Shown here: positions 39,815-48,932 of the stretch, one piece after another
Layout of the letters: each line of letters starts with the position of its first letter
Position numbering within the stretch: position 1 is the first letter of the stretch
Assembly (NCBI RefSeq): GCF_001051235.1
Contig: NZ_CBTJ020000002.1
Location: forward strand, 38,144-102,143
Length of the DNA: 64,000 nt
Direction of reading: 5' to 3'
DNA from: Candidatus Competibacter denitrificans Run_A_D11
GTDB lineage: Bacteria; Pseudomonadota; Gammaproteobacteria; Competibacterales; Competibacteraceae
Made by a program: the position numbers and the translations under genes
The notes under the pieces: generated by a model
What the model was told of the DNA's origin: nothing
What the model saw: only the letters and a program-made list of their open reading frames with translations
Database searches by the model: none

Positions 39815-40921
39815 TCAGCCCTCCCGCGCCGAAAAATCAATGCGCGGATCGACCCAGCGATAGGTCAGATCGCTGACCAGATTCAGCAGCAAGCCGATCA
39901 AGCTAAAGACGTACAGAGTGCCGAACATCACCGGATAATCGCGCTTGATCACCGCCTCAAAGCCCAGTAACCCAAGCCCGTCCAGCGAGAAAATGACTTC
40001 GATCAACAAGGAACCGGTAAACAACATCCCCACCAGGGTCGCCGGAAAGCCAGCGATGACCAACAACATCGCGTTGCGGAACACATGACCGTAGAGCACC
40101 TGCCGCTCGTTCAAGCCCTTGGCACGGGCGGTCATCACATATTGCTTATTGATTTCATCAAGAAACGAGTTTTTGGTCAGCATGGTCAGCGAGGCGAAAC
40201 CGCCAATTACCATGGCGGTCACCGGCAAAGTGAGATGCCAAAAATAATCCACGATGCGCGCCGGCCAACTCAAATCCGCCCAGTTATCCGAGACCAGCCC
40301 GCGCAAGGGAAACCAGTCCAGATAACGGCCACCAGCGAAGACAATGACCAGCAGAATGGCGAATAGGAACGCGGGAATCGCGTAGCCGATGATGATCGCC
40401 GCGCTGCTCAAGACATCGAAACGCGAGCCATCGCGCACCGCCTTGGCAATGCCGAGCGGAATAGAAATCAGATAAATCAACAAGGTGCTCCACACGCCGA
40501 GCGAGATCGACACCGGCAATTTATCCAGCACCAAATCCAACACCGCCCGGTCACGGAAATAACTTTTACCGAGGTCGAAGCTGAGATAATCGCGGATCAT
40601 CCGGCCAAAGCGCACATAGGCGGGTTGATCGAAGCCGAATTGGCGATTCAGCTCGGCGATGAAAGCCGGATCGAGACCTTGCGCGCCGCGATACGCACCA
40701 TTGCCGCTGGCGTTCCCAGACCCTGCGCTGCTGCGTCCGGCTTCCACACCCTCGCCGCCGCCGACCCGCGATGTCGCGGAAACAGCAGTATCCTTGAGTT
40801 GAGCCAGCAATTGCTCCACCGGCCCGCCGGGTGCAATCTGGACGATGGCGAAGTTGATGGCGATGATGCCAAACAGGGTCAGCGGAATGAGCGCCAGGCG
40901 GCGCAAGATGTAGGCGTACAT
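39815..40921 (-). CDS. yejB: YejB-type oligopeptide/microcin C ABC permease
   Basis: 368 residues. [21 protein letters not shown] opens the DppB-like fold. A Gly/Ser-rich insert (residues about 50-80) is as in YejB. The BPD core has [50 protein letters not shown] and the end [13 protein letters not shown]. First gene of the two-gene operon. Confidence 0.92.
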   Translation of the reverse strand: MYAYILRRLALIPLTLFGIIAINFAIVQIAPGGPVEQLLAQLKDTAVSATSRVGGGEGVEAGRSSAGSGNASGNGAYRGAQGLDPAFIAELNRQFGFDQPAYVRFGRMIRDYLSFDLGKSYFRDRAVLDLVLDKLPVSISLGVWSTLLIYLISIPLGIAKAVRDGSRFDVLSSAAIIIGYAIPAFLFAILLVIVFAGGRYLDWFPLRGLVSDNWADLSWPARIVDYFWHLTLPVTAMVIGGFASLTMLTKNSFLDEINKQYVMTARAKGLNERQVLYGHVFRNAMLLVIAGFPATLVGMLFTGSLLIEVIFSLDGLGLLGFEAVIKRDYPVMFGTLYVFSLIGLLLNLVSDLTYRWVDPRIDFSAREG

Positions 40922-41036
40922 AAATAGCGATTAGGTGTGAGGTTTAATAAAACTACCGGATCATGCGTGTCAGGAGCAAGGGTAGTAGTATGAGCGGCTT
41001 TGAATCCATACAGACGAAACGGGAGCTTGGGACTGG

Positions 41037-42419
41037 ATGAAGGCGGTGAGTTTGACACCCGAACGGATGACGGCCGACGAACGCCACGCAGCTTTCTGGC
41101 TGGCAGGCGTCTTTTCGCTGCGGATGCTGGGCTTGTTCATGATCCTGCCGGTGTTCGCGCTGTACGCCGAACACCTGCGCGGCAATACCCCGGCGCTGGC
41201 CGGTTTGGCCATCGGCATTTACGGCTTCAGTCAGGCGCTGTTTCAGATTCCGTTCGGCTTTCTGTCCGACCGTCACGGCCGCAAGCGCATCATCTACATT
41301 GGCTTGCTGGTTTTTGCTCTAGGCAGCGTGGTCGCGGCCCTGGCCGATTCGATCTGGGGAGTGATTCTCGGTCGTGCGCTCCAGGGGGGCGGTGCGGTGT
41401 CGGCGGCGGTGATGGCATTGGCCGCCGATCTGACCCGCGAAGAGCACCGGACCAAGGTGATGGCGGTAATCGGCGTCACTATCGGCCTGTCGTTCGCGGT
41501 TTCGATGATCCTGGGACCTGCCCTGAACGGCTGGATCGGCGTACCGGGTATTTTCTGGTTGACCGCTCTCTTTGCTGTCCTCAGCATGGGCGTGGTGCGC
41601 TTGCTGGTGCCTGAGCCGCCGGCTGCTCGTATCCATCATGATGCCGAACCGGTCGCCGCACAATTTGGCCGGGTGTTGTTCGACGGGCAACTACTGCGAC
41701 TCAATTTCGGTATTTTTATCCTGCACTTATTGTTGACGGCGACCTTCGTCGCAATCCCGCTGGCATTGCGCGACGCGGGTCTTGCCAGCGCTCAGCATTG
41801 GGAGGTCTATCTGCCGGTGTTGTTGCTGTCGATGGCCATCATGGCACCGTTCGTGATCCTGGCCGAAAAATATCGCCGATTGAAAACCGTGTTTCTCGGA
41901 GCGGTGCTGGCGCTGGCGCTGGCCGAATTCGGTCTGCTGAACTTGCACGCCACAGTGTTAGAAATGGCGGCGCTTCTACTGGTGTTTTTCTCGGCCTTCA
42001 ATCTCCTGGAAGCCACGCTGCCATCCCTGATCGCAAAGATGGCACCCGCCGACGCCAAGGGCACCGCCATGGGCATTTATTCCAGCAGCCAGTTTCTAGG
42101 TGCATTCGCCGGTGGGGCGCTGGGGGGTTGGCTGCGCGGTTTGCTCGGCCTGAAGGGAGTTTTCGCCTTCACGACCCTGGCTGCGTTGGCCTGGCTGGTT
42201 GTGGCTTGGACAATGGCGAATCCCCGCTATCTCAGCAGTTATACCCTTAAGGTTGGTGATCTGGATGACGCTCAGGCGCAGTTGCTGGCTCAGCAATTGA
42301 ATAAAGTGCGGGGCGTCGCAGAAGCGGTGGTGGTCGCCACCGAGGGGGTGGCTTATCTTAAGGTGGATCGGAACATCCTGGATGAACCGGCCTTGCAACA
42401 TCTGGTCGCCGCCAGTTAG
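41037..42419 (+). CDS. yajR: MFS efflux transporter with C-terminal YAM domain (YajR type)
   Basis: 460 residues. Twelve membrane segments with the MFS motif A variant GFLSDRHGRKRIIYIGLLVF and the antiporter-type ALQGGGAVSAAVMALAADLT. After the last helix a ferredoxin-like YAM domain follows (residues about 395-458: YTLKVGDLDDAQAQLLAQQL, VAEAVVVATEGVAYLKVD), which is diagnostic of YajR. A proton-driven exporter of unknown substrate. A 16-codon ORF ends in an ATGA overlap with its start. Confidence 0.92.
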   Translation: MKAVSLTPERMTADERHAAFWLAGVFSLRMLGLFMILPVFALYAEHLRGNTPALAGLAIGIYGFSQALFQIPFGFLSDRHGRKRIIYIGLLVFALGSVVAALADSIWGVILGRALQGGGAVSAAVMALAADLTREEHRTKVMAVIGVTIGLSFAVSMILGPALNGWIGVPGIFWLTALFAVLSMGVVRLLVPEPPAARIHHDAEPVAAQFGRVLFDGQLLRLNFGIFILHLLLTATFVAIPLALRDAGLASAQHWEVYLPVLLLSMAIMAPFVILAEKYRRLKTVFLGAVLALALAEFGLLNLHATVLEMAALLLVFFSAFNLLEATLPSLIAKMAPADAKGTAMGIYSSSQFLGAFAGGALGGWLRGLLGLKGVFAFTTLAALAWLVVAWTMANPRYLSSYTLKVGDLDDAQAQLLAQQLNKVRGVAEAVVVATEGVAYLKVDRNILDEPALQHLVAAS

Positions 42420-42520
42420 CGATCAGCAAGCAGCCGGTCTACGTATCCCCGCCAATCTATGGCATGATGGCGGACCTTACCATCGCAGCAACGCCCTTGC
42501 GGAGCATAGAGTAAAGCGTC

Positions 42521-43021
42521 ATGGCCAGTGTTAATAAAGTCATTCTGATCGGCAATCTGGGCAAGGACCCGGAAGTTCGTTATATGCCCAGTGGTCGGGC
42601 AGTCGCCAATGTTACCCTCGCCACCCATGAGACCTGGAAAGACAAGAATACCGGCGAGAAGCAGGAACGCACCGAATGGCACAATGTGACTTTCTACAGC
42701 CCACTGGCGGAAATCGCCGGTCAATATCTGCGTAAGGGTTCATCGGTGTTCGTCGAAGGGCGCTTGCAAACTCGCAAATGGCAAGACAAGAACGGCCAGG
42801 ACCGCTACACCACCGAAATCATCGCCAGCGACATGAAAATGTTGGGCGGACGCGGTGGCTCCGGCGGTAGCGTACCGTTCGCGCCGGAAGGAGGCGAGAT
42901 GGAATCCGCCATGCCGCCCGCCCGCGCTCCTCAAAGCCAAAATCCGCCTCCCTCCGCTTACCCACCGGCCGCATCCGGGCCAAGAACCGATAACGATTTC
43001 GAGGACGATATCCCGTTTTGA
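42521..43021 (+). CDS. ssb: Single-stranded DNA-binding protein
   Basis: 166 residues. The OB fold opens [20 protein letters not shown] and continues [22 protein letters not shown] and [22 protein letters not shown] Gly/Pro-rich disordered linker leads to the acidic tip DFEDDIPF, the interaction peptide for replication and repair proteins. Full-length and typical. Confidence 0.97.
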   Translation: MASVNKVILIGNLGKDPEVRYMPSGRAVANVTLATHETWKDKNTGEKQERTEWHNVTFYSPLAEIAGQYLRKGSSVFVEGRLQTRKWQDKNGQDRYTTEIIASDMKMLGGRGGSGGSVPFAPEGGEMESAMPPARAPQSQNPPPSAYPPAASGPRTDNDFEDDIPF

Positions 43022-43059
43022 ACCGACGCCAGGCTCATCGGCGCCTGGAGGAGGACGTT

Positions 43060-44043
43060 TTACAAGAAGCGGCTCAGCGATTCGCTGGTATGCGCCAGCA
43101 ATCGCGCCAGCCAGGGCTTTTTCCCGGTGTAGGTAATTTCGTAGACATCGGCATCGTTGCTGGCCGCCAGCAGATAATCGTCGCTGGTGCGCAATTCATC
43201 CACTAATCGGGTTTCCAGCGCGCGAGTGCCAAACCAGTGCTCACCGGTCGCCGCCCGTTCTAAATCGACCGTTGGACGGTGGGTGCTGACGAATACCTTG
43301 AACAACTCGTGGGTATCCTCAATTTCCTCCTGAAACTTGCGTCGGCCCTGCTCGTTATTCTCGCCAAAGAGAGTGACCGTGCGCTTGAATTCCCCGGCGG
43401 TGAACTGCTCGAAATCGATATCGTGCTTTTTGAGCAGCCGGTTGAAGTTGGGCAACTGCGCGACCACGCCGATAGAACCGACGATGGCGAAGGGCGCGGC
43501 CAGAATGTGATCCGCCACACACGCCATCATGTAACCACCGCTAGCCGCTACTTTGTCCACCGCAACGGTGAGTTTGATCTGCCGATCCCGAATCCGCAGT
43601 AACTGGGCCGCTGCCAATCCGTAACCGTGAACCAGACCCCCGGCGCTTTCCAAGCGCAGCACCACTTCATCCTCTGGCTGGGCAGTAGTCAATAGTGCAG
43701 TGACTTCTTCACGCAGCGAGGTCACCGCCGCAGCCCGGATATCACCGTGGAAATTCAACACGAATACGCGGCGGCGCTCGGTCTTTTCGCGCTGCTTCTC
43801 GCGGGTTTTCTCGGCTTTCTGATACTGCTTGAAGGCTTTCTTCGACAAGGTGGCGCCCTTGAGGGTCAACGCCATAGTGTCGTAGGTTTCATTGAGATGG
43901 CGGACTTCCAGCCGCCCCCGGCTTTCTGCGGGACCATCACCGCGCCGCAGCAGCATAACGATACCACCGACAACGACCAGTATCGCAATCACTAACGTCG
44001 CTGTCTTGGCCAAAAACAGCCCGTATTCGCTTAAGAATTCCAT
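43060..44043 (-). CDS. sohB: SohB, inner-membrane S49 family protease
   Basis: 327 residues from the ATG at 44043 (a GTG directly upstream is also in frame). An N-terminal membrane segment (TATLVIAILVVVGGIVMLL) and a basic coiled stretch (residues 66-92) precede the S49 domain. The catalytic Ser168 (AASGGYMMACVADHILAAP) and Lys220 (GEFKRTVTLFGENNEQGRRK) form the Ser-Lys dyad. A signal-peptide-peptidase-like envelope protease. It converges with ssb. Confidence 0.93.
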   Translation of the reverse strand: MEFLSEYGLFLAKTATLVIAILVVVGGIVMLLRRGDGPAESRGRLEVRHLNETYDTMALTLKGATLSKKAFKQYQKAEKTREKQREKTERRRVFVLNFHGDIRAAAVTSLREEVTALLTTAQPEDEVVLRLESAGGLVHGYGLAAAQLLRIRDRQIKLTVAVDKVAASGGYMMACVADHILAAPFAIVGSIGVVAQLPNFNRLLKKHDIDFEQFTAGEFKRTVTLFGENNEQGRRKFQEEIEDTHELFKVFVSTHRPTVDLERAATGEHWFGTRALETRLVDELRTSDDYLLAASNDADVYEITYTGKKPWLARLLAHTSESLSRFL

Positions 44044-44140
44044 CACGCCCCGCTCTTTAGAAGATCAGAAAGCTGCTTTTTACCATACCAGCCGTTCCAG
44101 GCCGATGCACGGCTGCAACTGGCTTCCATGCTCCACATCA

Positions 44141-44172
44141 TCTGGCTCCCACGTTCCAGCGTGGGAGCCAGA
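44141..44172. repeat. Palindromic repeat, simple copy
   Basis: A 13-bp perfect inverted repeat (TCTGGCTCCCACG, loop TTCCAG, complement). The core CTCCCACG..CGTGGGAG belongs to the dispersed GTGGGAG palindromic repeats seen in many gammaproteobacteria. It lies just downstream of the second vapC gene, where it could also end transcription. A related compound copy is at 44901-45005. Confidence 0.65.
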
Positions 44173-44213
44173 TAAAAACTGTAGAGGTTTCGTGGTGGCC
44201 CAATCGAATTACG

Positions 44214-44639
44214 TCAGACTTCAGATCCGTTCTTGTTTTCTGTTGGGTCTTCAATGGCTACTTGAAAGTAAGTTGCATACCCTCGGTCGCGCGTAATCAG
44301 GATCATGTTTTCAGTAGCTGCATGAGCACCGATGAGAAAACCGGCTAGCACCCGCGTTCGGCTGCCACCGCGTGCGCGATATTGACGAAAAGCCCGCCCC
44401 GCCAGGAAAGCCGCTGGCCACGGCAACGGATCGTGCCGAAACAAAGTTCCCGACAGCAACGTATCTAATTCCTCAAGGCTTTCCACAACCGCACTGACCT
44501 CGGCATAAATCACAGGGTTGATGACCAGAATTCCCTCATTTCCACAGCGGATCAGGCAATCTCTGGAAAGGCAACCGAAATGGGCATCCGCGCCGATAAC
44601 GTCCAGCAGCACATTGGTATCGACCAGATAGGTTTTCAT
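44214..44639 (-). CDS. vapC: VapC-type PIN toxin, one catalytic Asp replaced
   Basis: 141 residues of PIN fold: Asp7 (YLVDTNVLLDVIG), Glu47 (NPVIYAEVSAV) and Asp118 (LITRDRGYATYF). The third acidic position, normally Asp in a PDFLIGAHA block, reads AGFLIGAHA with Gly100. One base change (GAT/GAC to GGT) would account for it. The toxin is therefore probably inactive or weak. A 4-bp ATGA overlap with the antitoxin gene. Confidence 0.88.
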   Translation of the reverse strand: MKTYLVDTNVLLDVIGADAHFGCLSRDCLIRCGNEGILVINPVIYAEVSAVVESLEELDTLLSGTLFRHDPLPWPAAFLAGRAFRQYRARGGSRTRVLAGFLIGAHAATENMILITRDRGYATYFQVAIEDPTENKNGSEV

Positions 44640-44851
44640 TCCCGCAGGAGAGCCAGAAGTTCGTCGGTGCTGCGATCAAAATGCTTGCGTCCATACAGGG
44701 CATGAATGGCTGCTGCTCTGGATGCAGGGCTGACAACCAATCGGAGGCCGTTTTCGTCTGGTACGAACTGCACTTCGGCGTTGGGTATCAGCCCGTACCG
44801 CTCGCGGAATTCCTGGGGGATTGTGATTTGTCCGCATTCATTGATTCTCAT
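44636..44851 (-). CDS. vapB: AbrB/MazE-type antitoxin (VapB)
   Basis: 71 residues. The swapped-hairpin AbrB DNA-binding fold opens MRINECGQITIPQEFRERYG and continues with EVQFVPDENGLRLVVSP. The C-terminal segment (RKHFDRSTDELLALLRE) would contact the toxin. It probably autoregulates the pair. A different antitoxin family from the 28.4-kb locus, so the two systems are unrelated. Confidence 0.9.
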   Translation of the reverse strand: MRINECGQITIPQEFRERYGLIPNAEVQFVPDENGLRLVVSPASRAAAIHALYGRKHFDRSTDELLALLRE

Positions 44852-44900
44852 GTTGAAGTTCCATCGTTATGACGCCGTAAAATAGTAAATGTAGAGTTCA

Positions 44901-45005
44901 CCGCGTGGGAATGCCGTTGAGCCGCTCCAGCGGCCCGCCTCAACTCAGGGAACTGACGACGCTGGAGCGTCTGAACTTGCTCCCACGCTAGAGCATGGGA
45001 GTCAG
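44901..45005. repeat. Compound palindromic repeat (REP/MITE-like, degenerate)
   Basis: It starts GCGTGGGAATGCC, then a perfect hairpin GCCGCT-CC-AGCGGC (44921-44934), then GACGC-TGGA-GCGTC (44958-44971), then an imperfect CTCCCACGCT..AGCATGGGAG (44980-45001). This order matches dispersed compound palindromes found in gammaproteobacterial and cyanobacterial genomes. It lies upstream of the vapBC pair; a simpler copy lies downstream, so the pair is bracketed. Confidence 0.6.
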
Positions 45006-45112
45006 AAAAATCAGTTTCCTTCGGCTACCCAAACCATCGGTATAACCACCGCCTAGCGCCCCCCTGCCAGCAATGCTATAGTTTTCGCCCTGTTATTGTT
45101 TAATAATGCTTT

Positions 45113-46459
45113 ATGATCCGCAAACTGTATATCAAGACCCACGGCTGCCAGATGAACGAATACGACTCCGCGAAAATGGCGGACGTGTTGCAGGCGGCCC
45201 ACGGGGTGGAACGCACCGACGATCCGGCACAGGCCGACGTGCTGCTGCTCAACACCTGCTCGATCCGGGAAAAAGCCCAGGAGAAGGTATTTTCCCAACT
45301 GGGCGTCTGGAAGCTGCTGAAAGCGCAGCGGCCCGATCTGGTCATCGGCGTCGGCGGCTGTGTGGCCAGTCAGGAAGGCGAGGCGCTGCGTGAACGCGCC
45401 CCCCAGGTTGATCTGATCTTTGGCCCGCAAACCCTGCACCGCCTGCCGGAGATGCTGACGGCGGTCTGGGCCGAGCGGCGGCCGGTGGTGGATGTCTCCT
45501 TCCCGGAAATCGAAAAATTCGACCGGCTGCCGGAACCCCGCGCCGAAGGCCCTACCGCCTTTGTCTCGATCATGGAAGGGTGCAGCAAATACTGCACCTT
45601 CTGCGTAGTGCCCTATACCCGTGGCGAGGAAGTCAGCCGCCCGTTTGCAGATGTGCTGGCCGAAGTCGGCGCACTGGCCAAACAGGGCGTGCGCGAAATC
45701 AACCTGCTTGGCCAGAACGTCAACGCCTATCGCGGCCCGACTGAGGATGGCGATATCGCCGATCTGGCGCTGCTGATTGAACACGTCGCCGCCGTGCCCG
45801 GCATTGAGCGCATCCGCTACACCACCTCGCATCCGGTGGAATTTTCCGACCGGTTGGTTGAGGTTTACGCCCGCGTGCCGCAACTGGTCAGTTATCTGCA
45901 TTTGCCGGTACAAAGCGGCTCCGACCGGATTCTGACACTGATGAAGCGCGGCCATACGGCGCTGGAATACAAGGCGAAGATTCGCAAACTGCGCAGCATT
46001 CGCCCCGATCTCAGCCTGTCCTCAGATTTCATCGTCGGCTTTCCCGGCGAGACCGAGCCGGATTTCGAGGCCACGATGCGCCTGATCGACGAGATCGGTT
46101 TCGATCACAGTTTCAGCTTCATCTACAGCGCCCGACCCGGCACGCCCGCCGCTAATCTGCCCGATCCCACCCCGCTGGCGGTCAAAAAGGAGCGGTTGGC
46201 CCGGTTGCAGGCGCGGATCGAGCAGAATGGCCACGCCATCAGCCAGCAGATGGTCGGCACCGTGCAACGGGTGCTGGTGGACAAGCTCTCGCGCAAGGAC
46301 AGCCGCCAGCTCGCCGGCCGTACCGAAAATAACCGTGTAGTCAATTTCGACGGCCCGAAAAGCCTCATCGGTCAGTTCGCCGATGTGACCATCACCGAAG
46401 CCTTACCCAACTCTCTGCGCGGGCGGCTTGCGGTCGTCACGCTGAAACAAGCCTGTTGA
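45113..46459 (+). CDS. miaB: tRNA-2-methylthio-N6-dimethylallyladenosine synthase MiaB
   Basis: 448 residues. The N-terminal UPF0004 domain carries the auxiliary cluster cysteines ([30 protein letters not shown]). The radical SAM core has [21 protein letters not shown]-terminal TRAM domain spans about residues 380-445. It methylthiolates i6A37 of tRNA. First gene of a run with ybeZ, ybeY and corC, linked by overlaps. Confidence 0.97.
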   Translation: MIRKLYIKTHGCQMNEYDSAKMADVLQAAHGVERTDDPAQADVLLLNTCSIREKAQEKVFSQLGVWKLLKAQRPDLVIGVGGCVASQEGEALRERAPQVDLIFGPQTLHRLPEMLTAVWAERRPVVDVSFPEIEKFDRLPEPRAEGPTAFVSIMEGCSKYCTFCVVPYTRGEEVSRPFADVLAEVGALAKQGVREINLLGQNVNAYRGPTEDGDIADLALLIEHVAAVPGIERIRYTTSHPVEFSDRLVEVYARVPQLVSYLHLPVQSGSDRILTLMKRGHTALEYKAKIRKLRSIRPDLSLSSDFIVGFPGETEPDFEATMRLIDEIGFDHSFSFIYSARPGTPAANLPDPTPLAVKKERLARLQARIEQNGHAISQQMVGTVQRVLVDKLSRKDSRQLAGRTENNRVVNFDGPKSLIGQFADVTITEALPNSLRGRLAVVTLKQAC

Positions 46460-47466
46460 TGAGCCGATCCCCAGAAGTCCCTGCTGTTTCAAATACGCCC
46501 CCCTCCTTTCAGGACCTGCTGCTTGAACCTGCCGATAACGAACGGCTGGCCCGGCTGTGTGGTCAGCTTGATGAACATTTGCGCCAGATCGAACGGCGGC
46601 TGGGGGTGGAAATCAACAATCGCGGCCATCAGTTTCGGGTGGTCGGCGAAACCCAGGCGGTTACGGTCGCCGTGGCGGTGCTGGAAGCGCTCTATCGTGC
46701 TACCACAGAAGAACTCCTGACCCCGGCTCAGGTTCACCTGTATTTACAGGAAGCCGGAGCCGATGCACTGGCCGATGAGATCGACACAACCACCGATGAA
46801 ATCGTCATCCGCACCCGGCGTGGCCTGATTCGCGGGCGTGGCCCCAATCAGCAGCATTATTTATGGAACATCCAACACCATGACCTGAATTTCGGGGTCG
46901 GCCCCGCAGGCACCGGCAAGACTTATCTGGCGGTGGCGTGTGCGGTTGATGCGCTGGAAGCCAATGCGGCCCGGCGGCTGGTGCTGGTACGCCCGGCGGT
47001 GGAAGCCGGTGAGCGACTGGGGTTTCTGCCCGGCGACATGGCCCAGAAAATCGACCCCTACCTGCGCCCGCTCTACGATGCCTTATACGAAATGCTGGGC
47101 TTCGAGCGCGTCGCCAAGCTGATTGAGCGCAACATCATTGAAGTCGCCCCGCTGGCGTTTATGCGCGGTAGAACGCTCAATGATTCCTTCATCATCTTGG
47201 ATGAAGCGCAAAACACCACCGTCGAACAGATGAAAATGTTCCTGACCCGGATCGGCTTCGGCTCCACGGCGGTCGTGACGGGCGACATCACGCAAGTCGA
47301 TCTGCCGCGCAACGTCCCATCCGGTTTGCGTCAAGTACTGCAAATCCTCAAGGATGTGGAAGGTATCAGCATCACGCTCTTTAATGCCCGCGATGTGGTG
47401 CGCCATCCGCTGGTGCAACGCATCGTCACCGCCTATGCCCGCTACGAACAGGATCACCCCACATGA
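46459..47466 (+). CDS. ybeZ: PhoH-like ATPase (YbeZ)
   Basis: 335 residues from the ATG at 46459, which overlaps the miaB stop as TGATG. An N-terminal KH-like region ([17 protein letters not shown]) is followed by the PhoH P-loop ATPase: [29 protein letters not shown] and the DEAQN box ([19 protein letters not shown]). It works with YbeY in RNA metabolism. The three-gene order ybeZ-ybeY-corC is the standard one. Confidence 0.95.
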   Translation: MSRSPEVPAVSNTPPSFQDLLLEPADNERLARLCGQLDEHLRQIERRLGVEINNRGHQFRVVGETQAVTVAVAVLEALYRATTEELLTPAQVHLYLQEAGADALADEIDTTTDEIVIRTRRGLIRGRGPNQQHYLWNIQHHDLNFGVGPAGTGKTYLAVACAVDALEANAARRLVLVRPAVEAGERLGFLPGDMAQKIDPYLRPLYDALYEMLGFERVAKLIERNIIEVAPLAFMRGRTLNDSFIILDEAQNTTVEQMKMFLTRIGFGSTAVVTGDITQVDLPRNVPSGLRQVLQILKDVEGISITLFNARDVVRHPLVQRIVTAYARYEQDHPT

Positions 47467-47930
47467 CTCTGGATTTGGATCTGCAAATCGCTCTGGACAT
47501 GCCCGGTCTGCCTGCTGAGGCGGATTTGCACCGCTGGGCCGAAGCGGCGCTGGTCGGCGCCGATTACCAAAAAGACGCTGAGCTGACCATCCGCATCGTA
47601 AATGAAGCGGAAATTACCGCGCTCAATGAAAGCTATCGCCACAAGCAAGGCCCGACCAATGTCCTCTCCTTTCCCTTTGAGCCACCCCCGGAGATCGTAA
47701 CCCCGCTGCTGGGCGATATCGTGATTTGTGCGCCGGTAGTGCTCCACGAGGCAATTAATCAAGGGAAAGCCGTCGCCGCTCACTGGGCGCATCTGGTCGC
47801 ACATGGCGTTTTGCACCTGCTGGGCTATGATCATGACGAAGAGCAGGCCGAGGCAATGGAATCCCTTGAAGTCCGCATTCTGGAGGGATTGGGCTATCCC
47901 GATCCCTATGGAGAATTACAAAACCCATGA
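47463..47930 (+). CDS. ybeY: Endoribonuclease YbeY
   Basis: 155 residues. The zinc site is [20 protein letters not shown], with three His in the H-x3-H-x5-H arrangement. [26 protein letters not shown] is the family's central block. It takes part in 16S rRNA 3'-end maturation and ribosome quality control. ATGA overlaps join it to ybeZ and corC. Confidence 0.96.
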   Translation: MTLDLDLQIALDMPGLPAEADLHRWAEAALVGADYQKDAELTIRIVNEAEITALNESYRHKQGPTNVLSFPFEPPPEIVTPLLGDIVICAPVVLHEAINQGKAVAAHWAHLVAHGVLHLLGYDHDEEQAEAMESLEVRILEGLGYPDPYGELQNP

Positions 47931-48805
47931 GCGAAGAACGATCCGAATCAAGCCATAAACCGTCATGGCTGGAGCGCCTGGGCCTCACCCTGACGGGCGA
48001 ACCCAAGGATCGCGCTGATCTGATCGACTTGCTGCGGGATGCCCAACAGCGGGCCTTGCTGGACCCGGAAGCCCTGAAGATGATGGAAGGCGTCATGCGG
48101 GTTTCGGAAACCCAGGTGCGTGACGTGATGATCCCCAGGGCGCAGATGGTGGTGTTGGAAAGTGATTGGAGCTTCGAGCGCCTGATTGCTGAAATCGTTG
48201 AATCCGGCCACTCCCGGTTTCCGGTGATCGATGAGAGTAAGGACAACGTTATCGGGATTCTGATCGTCAAGGATCTGTTGATTCACGCCTTCGACCGCCG
48301 CGAAGATTTCGACCTGCGCACTCTGCTACGCCCGGTCAAATTCATTCCCGAAAGCAAGCGACTCAACATTTTGCTCAACGAGTTTCGCAGCAGTCGCTTT
48401 CACATGGCCATCGTGGTCGATGAATACGGTGGGGTGGCCGGGGTCATCACCATCGAAGATGTGCTGGAGGAAATCGTTGGGGAGATCGACGATGAGCACG
48501 ATACCACCGATGGGGAAAACACCTTCATTCGCCGGCAAGGCGATGTATTTATCGTCAAGGCGTTAACCCCGGTCGAGGATTTCAACCACTATTTTCAAGC
48601 TGAACTCAGTGACGATAAAGCCGACACCATTGGTGGATTGCTGGTCATGGAGTTGGGTCGATTGCCCAAAAGCGGCGAAATAGTCGATTTAGGACCGTTC
48701 CATTTCCGCATATTACGCGCCGATAACCGGCGGGTTCATACACTGGAAATGACCCCACGAGACGGCAAGGAAACGCCAGTCTCCATCTCGACTTTGGCAA
48801 GCTGA
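47927..48805 (+). CDS. corC: CorC/YbeX, CBS-domain transporter-associated protein
   Basis: 292 residues. Two CBS domains ([40 protein letters not shown]) precede a C-terminal CorC_HlyC domain ([40 protein letters not shown] region). No membrane domain is present, as in E. coli YbeX, which is linked to magnesium/cobalt resistance and ribosome metabolism. Last gene of the overlapped run; lnt follows after about 125 bp. Confidence 0.94.
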   Translation: MSEERSESSHKPSWLERLGLTLTGEPKDRADLIDLLRDAQQRALLDPEALKMMEGVMRVSETQVRDVMIPRAQMVVLESDWSFERLIAEIVESGHSRFPVIDESKDNVIGILIVKDLLIHAFDRREDFDLRTLLRPVKFIPESKRLNILLNEFRSSRFHMAIVVDEYGGVAGVITIEDVLEEIVGEIDDEHDTTDGENTFIRRQGDVFIVKALTPVEDFNHYFQAELSDDKADTIGGLLVMELGRLPKSGEIVDLGPFHFRILRADNRRVHTLEMTPRDGKETPVSISTLAS

Positions 48806-48932
48806 TTTTGGTGCTGTCTGCGCTCTCCTATCCGTGGAGAGGGCGTGATCTGCGGACGAAACCAGAGCCGAAGCGATCCGACGCCAACCTATCCCGCGCC
48901 CGCCGGATTTGCCTATCATCCCCCTGGCCACC

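Noticed and set aside
43022..43059. Inverted repeat CCAGGC..GCCTGG between ssb and sohB as a terminator
   Set aside because: The stem is short and the only T-run is short and distant.
45053..45955. A 300-codon minus-strand frame opposite miaB
   Set aside because: Low-complexity shadow (Gln/Ala/Phe/His) of an unambiguous radical SAM gene.
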